In this document: piece after piece, positions 18,206-27,282 of the stretch
Layout of the letters: each line of letters begins with the position of its first letter
How positions within the stretch are numbered: the stretch's first letter is position 1
Notes under the pieces: generated by a model
Seen by the model: the letters and a program-made list of their open reading frames with translations, nothing else
Told to the model about the DNA's origin: nothing
Database searches by the model: none
Position numbers and translations under genes: made by a program
Assembly (NCBI RefSeq): GCF_000346755.1
Contig: NZ_ANNV01000009.1
Coordinates: 151,660-215,659, forward strand
DNA: 64,000 bases
Direction of reading: 5' to 3'
Source: Pseudomonas sp. CBZ-4
Lineage (GTDB): Bacteria; Pseudomonadota; Gammaproteobacteria; Pseudomonadales; Pseudomonadaceae

Positions 18206-19054
18206 TTACTCCCAAGCCGCCTTGGCCATATGCAACCCGTGCTGCCCCTTGTAGGCAGCACGTTCCGGCTGGCTCCAGCCATTCAGCAGCGCCGCTTCCA
18301 ACCGGTAGATCTCAACGCCCAGCGGGCGACATACCGTCAGCGGGTCCTGCGCGTCGGGGCCCCACATCGGCAGTGACAGGTCCCCGCCCGGGCAGGTCGA
18401 CAGCGCGCACAGCAGATCAATCTCGGCAAAGAACTCCAGGTAATCACCCTTCTGCGCCGGGCACGCCTTCATGAAATACATGTCGTCCTGATTGAGGCCG
18501 GTGCACTGGAAAATATTCAGCACGTCATGCACGTCGAATTCCGTCAGGCCGTGGGGTAAAACCGCACGCGTCAGGTTCGAGTGGCAATGGTGATGGAAGT
18601 CCTCACCGGTGAGCATGCGGTTCACATAAGGGTCGCAGCGCGTACCCAGCAGGTCATGCAGGCGCCCGCCATGTTCATCGATGCCATAGCTCGCCAGGCT
18701 GTCATCGGTGATAGTCACCAGGGGCCGCAGAAACGGCAGGTTCGACCACAAGCGGTCATGGGTGCTGACATGGGCGCCCTGCAACTGCCGCGTGCGTGCG
18801 GCCCACAGCCGCTCGCGCGGGTCATTGGCGTTCCACACGTTGAAGTCGCCCACCTGCGGGCCAACCGGCGTGGTCACCCGGAACACATGCCCGGCCGGCA
18901 CTTTCCATGCCCTGCCCGTACGAATCGGCACCTCGAATTGTTCGATCAAGGTGCGCTGGTCGGCGCGCTCGCGAATGCGCTCATAAAACGCCTTATCAAC
19001 CTGCAGCGCCGAACCTTTGCTGACCTGATAAGCCGCCGGATAGTCTTTGTACAT
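18206..19054 (-). CDS. DUF1989 / urea carboxylase-associated family protein
   Basis: 282-aa protein of the DUF1989 family, named for partners of urea carboxylase. It contains the conserved core GDFNVWNANDPRERLWAARTRQ, the metal-like cluster DFHHHCHSNLTRA, VLNIFQCTGLNQDDMYF and the C-terminal ALSTCPGGDLS. Known relatives sit in urea/guanidine or amine catabolic operons; their exact reaction is poorly defined. It is translationally coupled to the GntR gene (TAATG overlap), so that regulator probably controls it. No urea carboxylase or allophanate hydrolase gene is in the window. Confidence 0.85.
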   Translation of the reverse strand: MYKDYPAAYQVSKGSALQVDKAFYERIRERADQRTLIEQFEVPIRTGRAWKVPAGHVFRVTTPVGPQVGDFNVWNANDPRERLWAARTRQLQGAHVSTHDRLWSNLPFLRPLVTITDDSLASYGIDEHGGRLHDLLGTRCDPYVNRMLTGEDFHHHCHSNLTRAVLPHGLTEFDVHDVLNIFQCTGLNQDDMYFMKACPAQKGDYLEFFAEIDLLCALSTCPGGDLSLPMWGPDAQDPLTVCRPLGVEIYRLEAALLNGWSQPERAAYKGQHGLHMAKAAWE

Positions 19055-19713
19055 TATGGAAATCCTCGATCAAGGGGGGCGAACAGGGCCAGCGACACGC
19101 GCTCCGAATCATCCAGATACAAACTCAGAGCCTGCCCTGCTGCCGGTTTATCCGCTTGGACCAATAGCACGTATATCTCACGGTCACGCTCCAGCCAGGG
19201 TGACTGGAACCGCTGCTCATCGGGTGCGGCACAAAATACCAGGCGTAACTGGGCGATCACCTGGGCAAAAAAGTCATCGAACAACGGGCTGCGCATCAGC
19301 CCGACAATCTGTTGGTGGAACACCAGGCTGTGGGTGGCCACGGCGCGCCAATCTTCACGTTCCCGCGCCAGGGTGGTGGCGTCGATAGCGTTTTGCATGC
19401 GCTCGGACTGATCGGCGGTCAATGCGCCGCTCTGGGCGATGGCCTGTAACTCCAGGGTGCGTCGCACTACAAACACATCACGCACCTCTTCACGCTCCAG
19501 GCGCCGGACCATCACCCCCTTGTTTCGCACGTACCGGGTCAGGCCTTCCTGCCCCAGGCGATGCAAGGCTTCGCGAATCGTGTTGCGCGAGGCGTTGTAA
19601 CGCCTCACCAACTCCACCTCGACCAACGCCATGCCAGGTAGCAACCGCCCACCGATGATGTCGGCACGAAGTTCCAGCGCGATCTGATCGGCTAACGACA
19701 AACTGAGTGCCAT
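19054..19713 (-). CDS. GntR family transcriptional regulator, FCD (FadR/VanR) subfamily
   Basis: 219-aa regulator. An N-terminal winged helix (VELVRRYNASRNTIREALHRLGQEGL, recognition helix about 40-55) is followed by an all-helical FCD ligand domain (about 75-205), which usually binds a metal and a small carboxylate. ATG 19713 is used; a GGGGGAG ribosome site is close (2-3 bases), and an upstream TTG at 19737 is in frame. Its stop overlaps the start of the DUF1989 gene. A perfect palindrome directly upstream (19725-19739) suggests autoregulation. Confidence 0.88.
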   Translation of the reverse strand: MALSLSLADQIALELRADIIGGRLLPGMALVEVELVRRYNASRNTIREALHRLGQEGLTRYVRNKGVMVRRLEREEVRDVFVVRRTLELQAIAQSGALTADQSERMQNAIDATTLAREREDWRAVATHSLVFHQQIVGLMRSPLFDDFFAQVIAQLRLVFCAAPDEQRFQSPWLERDREIYVLLVQADKPAAGQALSLYLDDSERVSLALFAPLDRGFP

Positions 19714-19724
19714 CACTCCCCCAT

Positions 19725-19739
19725 GATTGTTGAACAATC
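19725..19739. promoter_or_regulatory. 15-bp perfect palindrome, candidate GntR operator
   Basis: GATTGTT-G-AACAATC is a perfect inverted repeat centred at 19732. It lies 12 bases upstream of the GntR start codon and about 105 bases upstream of the divergent TetR gene. FCD-type GntR regulators typically bind short AT-rich palindromes of this size near their own promoter. The assignment is inferred from symmetry and position. Confidence 0.7.
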
Positions 19740-19843
19740 CTCTGCGTAGACGTAATCACTTTTCGTGCCAACCGCTGCGCTTCGCTGGATGTGTAATAAC
19801 GTTCAACTCCGTTAAACTGCCACCTCGTTACCGAGGCTGCCCT

Positions 19844-20422
19844 ATGCGTTACTCCCAAGACCACAAAGCCCAAACCCATCAGCGCATCATCAAGGAAGCG
19901 TCGGTGCGCTTTCGCCGCGACGGCATTGGCGCCACCGGCCTGCAACCGCTGATGAAAGCGCTGGGCCTGACGCATGGCGGGTTTTACGCACACTTCAAGT
20001 CCAAGGACGAACTGGTAGAAAAAGCCTTGCTCGCCTCGGCCGCAGAACTCGATGCTCACTGCGAGATGCTGTTCAGCCAGGAGCGGCCGTTGGACGCGTT
20101 CATCGACAGCTACCTGTCGGACTGGCACCAGACCTCCCCGGACCAGGGCTGCCCTTTGCCGACCATGTGTTCCGAACTAGGGCTACGAGGCCAGCCTAGT
20201 CCGACAACGGACGCAGTGCTCGATGCACGGCTCAAACAGATTGATACAGCTTTGGGTGAGGGCCGTGCCGACGCTCAGGCACTGGTGATGATGTCGACAC
20301 TCGTAGGCGCGCTGGTACTGGCCAGGAGTGTCGAGAATCCACAATTGGCCACGCGGATCATGGATGTGGTTCGAGACACCTTGAAAACGCAGATCCGGGA
20401 AGATGAAAAGGCCGATCAATGA
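19844..20422 (+). CDS. TetR/AcrR family transcriptional regulator
   Basis: 192-aa regulator. The N-terminal TetR helix-turn-helix reads RIIKEASVRFRRDGIGATGLQPLMKALGLTHGGFYAHFKSKDEL (about 14-57). The C-terminal domain contains the DQGCPLPTMCSEL segment seen in the NemR/TetR_C-like branch, where a cysteine can respond to electrophiles. ATG 19844 has GAGG seven bases upstream. It is divergent from the GntR gene and followed by convergent comEA. The target is not evident; no efflux or reductase gene is adjacent. Confidence 0.87.
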   Translation: MRYSQDHKAQTHQRIIKEASVRFRRDGIGATGLQPLMKALGLTHGGFYAHFKSKDELVEKALLASAAELDAHCEMLFSQERPLDAFIDSYLSDWHQTSPDQGCPLPTMCSELGLRGQPSPTTDAVLDARLKQIDTALGEGRADAQALVMMSTLVGALVLARSVENPQLATRIMDVVRDTLKTQIREDEKADQ

Positions 20423-20438
20423 CCGGCCTCCTGGCGAC

Positions 20439-20771
20439 TTAATTGATCGACAGCCTATCGCGGTTCTTCTCCAGCAACGCCTTGCCGATGCCCTTCACCT
20501 CCAACAACTCATCCACTGCCGTGAACGGACCGTTGCTATCGCGGTAGGCGACGATTGCCTTGGCTTTGGCGGCGCCGATGCCGAACAAGTCACGCCGCAG
20601 GGTTTCGGCGTCGGCGGCGTTCAGGTTGACCTTGGCGGCTTGCTCGGCCTTGGTTATTTGCGCAGTGATGGGGGTGGGTGCTTCGGGTTTGATCGAAGGG
20701 GCTGCGGTGGTGGTGACGGAGAGTGTGGTGAGGAAGGCGAAGATCAGGGAAGAAACGTAGGTGTTTTGCAT
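20439..20771 (-). CDS. ComEA-family helix-hairpin-helix protein
   Basis: 110-aa protein with a Sec signal peptide (about 1-25, MQNTYVSSLIFAFLTTL...AAP) and a C-terminal double helix-hairpin-helix (VNLNAADAETLRRDLFGIGAAKAKAIVAYR and LLEVKGIGKALLEK). ComEA proteins bind double-stranded DNA in the periplasm during natural transformation. Short stand-alone versions at the end of O-antigen loci are common in Pseudomonas, and their role is untested. ATG 20771 has GGAG eight bases upstream. A terminator separates it from wbpM. Confidence 0.88.
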   Translation of the reverse strand: MQNTYVSSLIFAFLTTLSVTTTAAPSIKPEAPTPITAQITKAEQAAKVNLNAADAETLRRDLFGIGAAKAKAIVAYRDSNGPFTAVDELLEVKGIGKALLEKNRDRLSIN

Positions 20772-20798
20772 TGGTGACGCTCCATGACAACTATGAGA

Positions 20799-20826
20799 GA
20801 AAAGCAGCTTTCCGAAGCTGCTTTTC
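20799..20826. terminator. Rho-independent terminator behind wbpM
   Basis: GAAAAGCAGCTT (20799-20810) and AAGCTGCTTTTC (20815-20826) form a perfect 12-bp stem with a four-base loop (CGGA on the minus strand) and terminal T-runs on both strands. It ends the long minus-strand O-antigen transcript 56 bases after the wbpM stop. Confidence 0.92.
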
Positions 20827-20881
20827 AAACTTAGGTGATGCGTGGGATTCGTCAAAAAAGCTTGAGTAACAGGGTGTTAAA

Positions 20882-22882
20882 TCAAGGCTCCAGGCGACGT
20901 TGCTGATAGATCCAATCAACGATTTCGCCATCGGGGGAGTAGCCGCTGACAGTGTCGCGCAACAGCTCTCGGATACGCGCGTAATCATCTTGATCGACCG
21001 CAGCCAGCAGCTCTTTGAGCGTGCCCTTGAGCACCTCCCACGACAGATGATCTTCACTGGCGCTCATGATCATCGGGTGCTGGGTCGCGACCACGTTGTC
21101 GCCAATCAGTAACTCCTCGTAAAGTTTTTCACCGGGACGCAAGCCGGTGAACTCGATGGAGATGTCACCTTGGGGGTTTTTATCGGAGCGCACGCTCAGG
21201 CCAGAGAGATGAACCATCTTTTCTGCGAGTTCGATGATTTTCACCGGTTCGCCCATATCCAGTACAAATACGTCCCCGCCCTGCCCCATGGAGCCTGCCT
21301 GGATGACGAGTTGGGCGGCCTCCGGGATCGTCATGAAGTAGCGCGTGATCTTCGGGTGGGTAACCGTCAGCGGCCCTCCGGATTTGATCTGCTTGTGGAA
21401 CAACGGAATCACAGAGCCCGAGGACCCAAGAACGTTGCCGAAGCGAACCATGGTGAAGCGGGTCTTGTTGACGTGGGAAACATTGGACTTGTCGCCGAAC
21501 AGTACGGGGGCCAATTCCCTGCTCAGGGCTTGCAGTGTCAACTCTGCCAGGCGCTTGGTACTGCCCATGATGTTTGTCGGGCGTACAGCCTTGTCAGTTG
21601 AGATCAACACGAAGTTGGCAACCCCCGACTGGAGTGCCGCCTGGGCGGTATTCAGTGTTCCGATGACGTTGTTCAACACGCCTTCTGCCACGTTGTGCTC
21701 AACCATCGGGACGTGTTTGTAGGCCGCGGCATGGTAGACGGTATCGACATGCCAGGTCTTCATCACGTCGAGCAGTTTTTCCGGGTTACGCACTGACCCG
21801 AGAATCGGTAGAAGTTTTACCGGCAAAGACTCCCGCGCAATGCGCTGTTCCAACTCGGACAGGATGGTGTACAGGTTGAATTCGCCGTGATCGAACAACA
21901 ACAAGGTCGTTGGCCGCAGGGAAAGAATCTGTCGGCAAAGCTCCGAGCCGATGGAACCACCCGCACCGGTTACCAGTACCACCTGGGCCTTGACGCAGTG
22001 CTCAAGCAAGTCGGCCTGTGCCGGGACCGCATCGCGCCCCAGCAGGTCGGCGATATCGACTTCTTGAATATCGTCAACTTTGACACGCCCACTGGCGAGG
22101 TCCATGAAGCCGGGAACACTGCGCACGTGGAGTGGAAAGCCTTCAAGAAAACTCAGGATTTCACGACGGCGGCCACGGTTGGACGAGGGGATGGCCAGAA
22201 GGATTTCCTGGGCGCCGGTTGCCTCGATCATTTGTTGGATGTGCTTGGGTTTATACACATGCAAACCCGATATGACTCGGTCTGAAATGCTCGAGTCGTC
22301 ATCGATAAACGCCACTGGGCGCATGACTCGCCCCATTCGAAGTGCGGCAACCAACTGGTTCCCGGCAGAACCGGCGCCGTAGATAGCGACTTTGATCAAG
22401 CCATCGTCACGACTGGTGAAAGGCACGTGCTGCGAAGCGGTGAACCAATCCCCCAGAAAGTATTGGCGCATGCCCAGTCGCAAGCCGCCGATCATGATCA
22501 GGCTCAACCACCAATAGTTGAACACGATCGAGCGCGGAACCACGTTTTGATGATTGCTGTACCAATAGACCACCAACGCCAATATCAACGCTGACAAGCT
22601 GACGGCCTTGATGATGGCGATCAGCGCATCATTGCCGAAATAACGCATGACTGCCCGGTACATGCCAAATCGCACGAACAACGGGATGGCAATGATGGGC
22701 GCAGAAATGAACAGCCAGAAGTGCATCCGGACAGGATTGACCATTTCATCGATGCCCAGGCGTACTACAAAGGCCATCCACAACGCGATCCACACCATCA
22801 CGACGTCAGTCAGAACCTGCAGAACGCGCTTGTGACGCCTTGGCAAGCCCAGCAGCAGCGTGCGCATTCGATCCATCTTCAT
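20882..22882 (-). CDS. wbpM: WbpM-type UDP-GlcNAc C6-dehydratase / polysaccharide biosynthesis protein
   Basis: 666-aa inner-membrane enzyme. Four N-terminal transmembrane helices (about 15-140) are followed by a first Rossmann segment (YGAGSAGNQLVAALR) and the catalytic SDR domain with VTGAGGSIGSELCRQIL near 305. The active site has Met in place of Tyr (NIMGSTKR, M-x3-K), as in the WbpM/PglF/FlaA1 family. It converts UDP-GlcNAc to the 4-keto-6-deoxy sugar used for QuiNAc/FucNAc, the first sugar of many Pseudomonas O-antigens. It is the last biosynthetic gene of the cluster, its conserved position in P. aeruginosa. Confidence 0.95.
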   Translation of the reverse strand: MKMDRMRTLLLGLPRRHKRVLQVLTDVVMVWIALWMAFVVRLGIDEMVNPVRMHFWLFISAPIIAIPLFVRFGMYRAVMRYFGNDALIAIIKAVSLSALILALVVYWYSNHQNVVPRSIVFNYWWLSLIMIGGLRLGMRQYFLGDWFTASQHVPFTSRDDGLIKVAIYGAGSAGNQLVAALRMGRVMRPVAFIDDDSSISDRVISGLHVYKPKHIQQMIEATGAQEILLAIPSSNRGRRREILSFLEGFPLHVRSVPGFMDLASGRVKVDDIQEVDIADLLGRDAVPAQADLLEHCVKAQVVLVTGAGGSIGSELCRQILSLRPTTLLLFDHGEFNLYTILSELEQRIARESLPVKLLPILGSVRNPEKLLDVMKTWHVDTVYHAAAYKHVPMVEHNVAEGVLNNVIGTLNTAQAALQSGVANFVLISTDKAVRPTNIMGSTKRLAELTLQALSRELAPVLFGDKSNVSHVNKTRFTMVRFGNVLGSSGSVIPLFHKQIKSGGPLTVTHPKITRYFMTIPEAAQLVIQAGSMGQGGDVFVLDMGEPVKIIELAEKMVHLSGLSVRSDKNPQGDISIEFTGLRPGEKLYEELLIGDNVVATQHPMIMSASEDHLSWEVLKGTLKELLAAVDQDDYARIRELLRDTVSGYSPDGEIVDWIYQQRRLEP

Positions 22883-22972
22883 TCTCCAAAATAACCTTCA
22901 CCTGCCAATAGACACCGCAGGGATGATGTCGCTATCAGACTATTTTAGTCTGCACTTGAACATCCAGGATGA

Positions 22973-23998
22973 TCAGCGCGCCTCAACGTGCTCCAGCGCT
23001 CCCGCGTGAAACCTTACTGCCAGCCAAATCAAAGGGGCATAAGCGAGAGCAAGCCCAAGAAAGCCATCGATATCCAACAACACGACTGCCAGTGCCACGG
23101 GGAACAGCCAGAAGATATTGATGCACGCGACCGTCAGCGTGACTGGACGGTGTTGACCAAACTGTCGCGAGGCAAACTGGTAGGCGTGACTGCGATGGGC
23201 CTCATAAACCTTATCCCCGCGCAACAGCCGGCGTATCAAGGTGAATGTGGCATCGACGATGAACACCCCCAGCATGATCAGCCATGCCCAGAGCAACTGA
23301 GGGGAAACGACACTGGCCTGCAATGAGAAAGCACCCAGCATGATGCCGATAAACCCGCTTCCAGCATCACCCATGAAAATCCTGGCCGGTGGGAAATTCC
23401 AATACAGAAACCCCGCTACCGCCATGCTGAACACCAGCGGTGTCCACACAAGCTGTGGCTGGCCCACCCACCAATAGATGGCGCACATGCCCAAGCAGGC
23501 ACACAGCGCTTCAACGCTTGCGATGCCGTCGATGCCATCCATGAAGTTATAGAGATTCAACAGCCAGACCAGATAGAGAACGGCCAGGACATTCCCAAAC
23601 CAGCCAAGGTCCAGAAGCTGGCCGAACACCCTGACCGGCCCCAGCCCGTGAAGGAAAAACAACACCCAAGCCGCCGCCAGGAAATGGCCGAGCAGCCGCC
23701 AACGCGCTGCGATATGCCCGTGGTCATCCATGAACCCCAGGACTGCCACGCCCAGCCCCGCGCCCAGCATGCCCCACGCCCAGGGCCAAGGCACAAGGCC
23801 GGCGAAGGCCAGCACGGGGACCGCCGCCAGGAAGCTGAGCACAATCGCCACCCCGCCCCCCCTGGGCGTTGGGATGGAGTGAGAGCTGCGAGCGTTGGGT
23901 GTATCGATCAGGCTGGCCGACAATGCATAGCGCCGAAGCAGCCACGTGAGCAGTAGCGAAACACCTGCCAGGCCGGGGAGTAACCAAAGAACATTCAT
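22973..23998 (-). CDS. wbpL: WbpL-like initiating sugar-phosphate transferase (glycosyltransferase family 4, MraY/WecA type)
   Basis: 341-aa polytopic protein (about ten or eleven helices) of the MraY/WecA superfamily. It should transfer an N-acetyl-6-deoxyhexosamine-1-phosphate from UDP to undecaprenyl phosphate and so start the O-unit. Conserved sites are NARSSHSIPTPRGGG near the N-terminus, FMDGIDGIAS (Mg2+ binding) in the middle and RIFMGDAGSGFIG. Its start overlaps the stop of the epimerase gene by four bases (ATGA). Confidence 0.92.
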   Translation of the reverse strand: MNVLWLLPGLAGVSLLLTWLLRRYALSASLIDTPNARSSHSIPTPRGGGVAIVLSFLAAVPVLAFAGLVPWPWAWGMLGAGLGVAVLGFMDDHGHIAARWRLLGHFLAAAWVLFFLHGLGPVRVFGQLLDLGWFGNVLAVLYLVWLLNLYNFMDGIDGIASVEALCACLGMCAIYWWVGQPQLVWTPLVFSMAVAGFLYWNFPPARIFMGDAGSGFIGIMLGAFSLQASVVSPQLLWAWLIMLGVFIVDATFTLIRRLLRGDKVYEAHRSHAYQFASRQFGQHRPVTLTVACINIFWLFPVALAVVLLDIDGFLGLALAYAPLIWLAVRFHAGALEHVEAR

Positions 23999-24960
23999 CG
24001 TTTATTCTGATCCAGAAAATGTCGTGCCGTGCCGTCAAGTGCTTGATCCAAGCCAACACGAGGCGCCCATCCCAGCAACGAACGGGTCTTGCTGATATCG
24101 ACCTGCAAGGTCCCGCACAGCCGTTGGGAAAACCCGGACAGTCCCAAAAGCTTGGCCGTAGCCGTAAGAAGCCAGGCCGGAACGGGCACCAAACGCGCGG
24201 GCGCGCGCAGCGCACGCGCCATTTTGCGCAACAGCTCAGTGGTAGAAAGGTCCTCATCATCACTGACGAGAAACACCTGATTACTGGCTGCCGGGTGATC
24301 CAGGCACGTGACGATCAGATCGGTTACGTTATCCAACGCAACAAAACTGCGTTTGTTATGAATGGCGCCCAACGGCAAAGGGATGCCCTTGCACAAATAA
24401 CGCATCATGTTTTGAAAGTTTGCTTTTACCCCTGGGCCGTAGATAAGCACGGGGCGAATGATGACGATCTCCATCTCGACCTCCTCGGCCAATTGCAGGA
24501 GCCCTTTTTCAGCCTCCCATTTGGAGAGACCGTAGGCGTCGATTGGCTTGGGCTCGTCATCGGGCCGATACGGCCTGCCCGCCAGGGATTCTTCGCCATT
24601 GACCTTGATCGAGCTGATAAACACAAAGCGGCGGACTCCGGCAGTTGCCGCCTGCCGAGCCAGGTGCAGCGTGGCGGCAACGTTGACCTCGCGAAAAGCC
24701 TGAAGCGGGTCGGCGCAGGTATCGGCCATGACGTGCACTCGGGCAGCACAGTGGACGACTACGTCCACGCCGGTGAGGGCCGCCGCCCAGGAGCTTCGGG
24801 CGTCCATCGCGCCGGTGAAATGCGCAACCACGCCCGCAGGGACATGGGTCTCGGCATTCCGGACCGAGGCGGACAGGCGATACCGACCCTCTGATTGCAG
24901 GCGACGGATCAAGTCTCTACCCAAAAAGCCGCCGGCACCGGTAATGAAGATATGTTCCAT
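23995..24960 (-). CDS. NAD-dependent epimerase/dehydratase, WbpV-like 4-ketoreductase
   Basis: 321-aa extended SDR enzyme with TGAGGFLGRDLIRRL near the N-terminus, FISSIKVNGE and the catalytic DAYGLSKWEAE. Its place between a GT2 gene and wbpL-wbpM is that of WbpV, which in P. aeruginosa O6 acts with WbpM to make UDP-QuiNAc/FucNAc by reducing the 4-keto group. A general UDP-glucose 4-epimerase role is the alternative. It overlaps both neighbours by one or four bases, so it is translationally coupled. Confidence 0.85.
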   Translation of the reverse strand: MEHIFITGAGGFLGRDLIRRLQSEGRYRLSASVRNAETHVPAGVVAHFTGAMDARSSWAAALTGVDVVVHCAARVHVMADTCADPLQAFREVNVAATLHLARQAATAGVRRFVFISSIKVNGEESLAGRPYRPDDEPKPIDAYGLSKWEAEKGLLQLAEEVEMEIVIIRPVLIYGPGVKANFQNMMRYLCKGIPLPLGAIHNKRSFVALDNVTDLIVTCLDHPAASNQVFLVSDDEDLSTTELLRKMARALRAPARLVPVPAWLLTATAKLLGLSGFSQRLCGTLQVDISKTRSLLGWAPRVGLDQALDGTARHFLDQNKR

Positions 24961-25727
24961 CAGCTCCTCGTTCCCGGGCGCTTGAGGTATTCCAATAACT
25001 TGAATGGGATTTTACTGAGGACCATGAACAAATTGGTATATATGCCATTTCGCTTGCAGGCCTGAACGATTTCCCTATTGAGCTTCAAGCTGCTTTTGAC
25101 ACCTGAAGTACTGACGCCACCCGAACGCATGCGTACCAATACTTTATCGATATACGAAAAGCGGCAGTGCCTGGTCAACAACAGGCGGACAAACATCTCA
25201 TAGTCCGCAGATATCGTGTACAACAAGGAATAATCACCGACGTCCTTGTAGGCTTGCCTTCTTATAAACGTTCCGGGATGGGGAGGCATCCATCCAAACC
25301 GAAGTTTCCAAGCCTTGAAATGAGCGGCGCGGTAGACCCGTGTCACCCGATGCAGGTCATCAGGGTTGACGAAGACGACATCGCCGAAGATCAACGCATC
25401 GTCTGGCTTTAGCCGAAACGCTGCGGCGACGCTCTCCAACGACGACGGGCTCTCGTAGAAATCGTCGGAGTTGAGAATACCGATGACATCGCCGGTGGCC
25501 AGCGCAATACCTTTGTTCATCGCGTCGTATATACCGCGATCCGGTTCGCTCACGATGGTCGCGATAGACGCCGCATACTCCGCGACCACACCCATCGTAT
25601 TATCTTTGGAACCACCGTCTACGATGATGTATTCAATATCCGAATAGGTTTGAGCCAACACAGATTCAATAGTGTCTCTTATCGTTTTTTCACTATTGTA
25701 TGAAACCGTGATAATCGAGATCTTCAA
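24960..25727 (-). CDS. Glycosyltransferase family 2
   Basis: 255-aa cytoplasmic GT-A fold transferase with TVSYNSEKTI at the N-terminus, the nucleotide motif IVDGGSKDNT and the metal motif GILNSDDFYE. It is of the WcaA/WfgS-like branch that adds a single sugar to the lipid-linked O-unit. Donor and acceptor cannot be deduced, but position next to manC and fcl makes a GDP-sugar or the second sugar of the repeat plausible. It starts 4 bases after the manC stop. Confidence 0.88.
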   Translation of the reverse strand: MKISIITVSYNSEKTIRDTIESVLAQTYSDIEYIIVDGGSKDNTMGVVAEYAASIATIVSEPDRGIYDAMNKGIALATGDVIGILNSDDFYESPSSLESVAAAFRLKPDDALIFGDVVFVNPDDLHRVTRVYRAAHFKAWKLRFGWMPPHPGTFIRRQAYKDVGDYSLLYTISADYEMFVRLLLTRHCRFSYIDKVLVRMRSGGVSTSGVKSSLKLNREIVQACKRNGIYTNLFMVLSKIPFKLLEYLKRPGTRS

Positions 25728-25731
25728 TACG

Positions 25732-27147
25732 TCAACCCTTTACGCGACCGTAAATATCTTCAAACCGCACAATATCATCCTCGCCCAAATAAGACCCTGA
25801 TTGAACCTCAATCAGTTCCAGGGGGATCATCCCCGGATTCTCAAGTGCATGGACCTGGCCGATGGGGATAAACGTGGATTGGTTTTCCGTGACGAGATAG
25901 GTTTTCTCCCCGTTGGTGACACGAGCAGTGCCACTCACGACAACCCAATGCTCTGCGCGGTGATGGTGCATTTGCACCGAAAGCTTTTCACCCGGTTTGA
26001 CTGTAATCCTCTTGACCTGATAACGCTCGCCACTATCGATGGAATCGTACACACCCCAGGGACGATAGACCTCGCGGTGGTTGACCTGCTCTTGACGGCC
26101 ACCCGCCTTGAGTTGATCGACAATCTTTTTGACTTCCTGAACCTGGTCTTTGTGCGCCACCAGGACAGCGTCCTTGGTCTCGACAATAATCAGGTCTTGC
26201 ACGCCCACCGTAGTGACCAGGCGATGGGTCGCGTGAACGTAGCTGCCGGTGGTGTTTTCCGACAGCACATCCCCCTTGAACAGGTTGCCTTGCGCGTTTT
26301 TTTCACCGGCCTCCCAGAGCGCCGACCACGAGCCGATGTCGCTCCAGCCTGCGTTCAACGGAACCATCACGGCATCCGCCGTTTTCTCCATGACGGCATA
26401 GTCAATTGACACGTCCGGGCTCGTCGCAAAGAGGGTGCCGTCAACCCGGGTAAAATGCATATCCTGCTGGCCCCCGGCCAAGGCACCACGGCATACCGAC
26501 ACGATTTCCGGGTGAAACTTTTCAAGTTCCTGGATATAGCGACTGGCGCGAAACATAAACATACCGCTGTTCCAAAAGTAGTCACCTTGGGACAAGTAGG
26601 ATTTCGCGGTGTTCAAGTCGGGTTTTTCGACGAATCGGCTGACCTTGAACCCACCGGCCCCAACAGGAGCACCCAACTGAAGGTAGCCATAGCCCGTCTC
26701 AGGGCTGGTGGGGGCAATGGCAAACGTGACCAATTTGCCCGACTCTGCAAGCAAAAGGGCCGCCGTAATACTCTCCTGGAAGGCCTGGACGTCTTGAATC
26801 AAGTGGTCGGCAGCCAACACCAGCATGATCGGATCGGTCTGCTCGCTCAGCGCCTGCAGGGCCGCCAAGGCGATGGCCGGCGCCGTGTTCCGGCCTACCG
26901 GCTCAAGAATGATGTTCGCGTCTTCCAGCCCCAGTTGCCGAAGCTGCTCGGCAGCAAGAAAGCGATGATGCTCATTGCAAATCAACCGCGGCAAGCCGTG
27001 CTCAAGTCCATCAAGGCGCTTGATCGTGGCCTGGAGCATCGTCAGGTCTGCATCCACCAAGGGCAGGAACTGCTTAGGGTTCAGTTGACGAGAGAGTGGC
27101 CATAGCCGGGTGCCCGAGCCGCCGGCCATGATTACTGGAAGAAACAT
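25732..27147 (-). CDS. manC: Bifunctional mannose-1-phosphate guanylyltransferase / mannose-6-phosphate isomerase
   Basis: 471-aa type II PMI-GMP enzyme of the ManC/AlgA/WbpW group. The N-terminal GT-A-like pyrophosphorylase has [14 protein letters not shown] and FVEKPD. The C-terminal cupin isomerase has the [19 protein letters not shown] metal site. It makes GDP-mannose, the precursor for the adjacent gmd and fcl products. The 135-bp gap to fcl upstream contains no gene, only a small accgtcacggt hairpin. Confidence 0.94.
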   Translation of the reverse strand: MFLPVIMAGGSGTRLWPLSRQLNPKQFLPLVDADLTMLQATIKRLDGLEHGLPRLICNEHHRFLAAEQLRQLGLEDANIILEPVGRNTAPAIALAALQALSEQTDPIMLVLAADHLIQDVQAFQESITAALLLAESGKLVTFAIAPTSPETGYGYLQLGAPVGAGGFKVSRFVEKPDLNTAKSYLSQGDYFWNSGMFMFRASRYIQELEKFHPEIVSVCRGALAGGQQDMHFTRVDGTLFATSPDVSIDYAVMEKTADAVMVPLNAGWSDIGSWSALWEAGEKNAQGNLFKGDVLSENTTGSYVHATHRLVTTVGVQDLIIVETKDAVLVAHKDQVQEVKKIVDQLKAGGRQEQVNHREVYRPWGVYDSIDSGERYQVKRITVKPGEKLSVQMHHHRAEHWVVVSGTARVTNGEKTYLVTENQSTFIPIGQVHALENPGMIPLELIEVQSGSYLGEDDIVRFEDIYGRVKG

Positions 27148-27282
27148 TCAATCATCCTTTGAGACCGAGATCAGCGCCGCTGTACAGGCGCGAGTGTAGT
27201 TTGCGCGGGAGACAACCGTTAACACCCACAACGAAGTGGTTGAACCGAGCCCTGAAAAAGACCGTCACGGTCAGTTTTCAGC

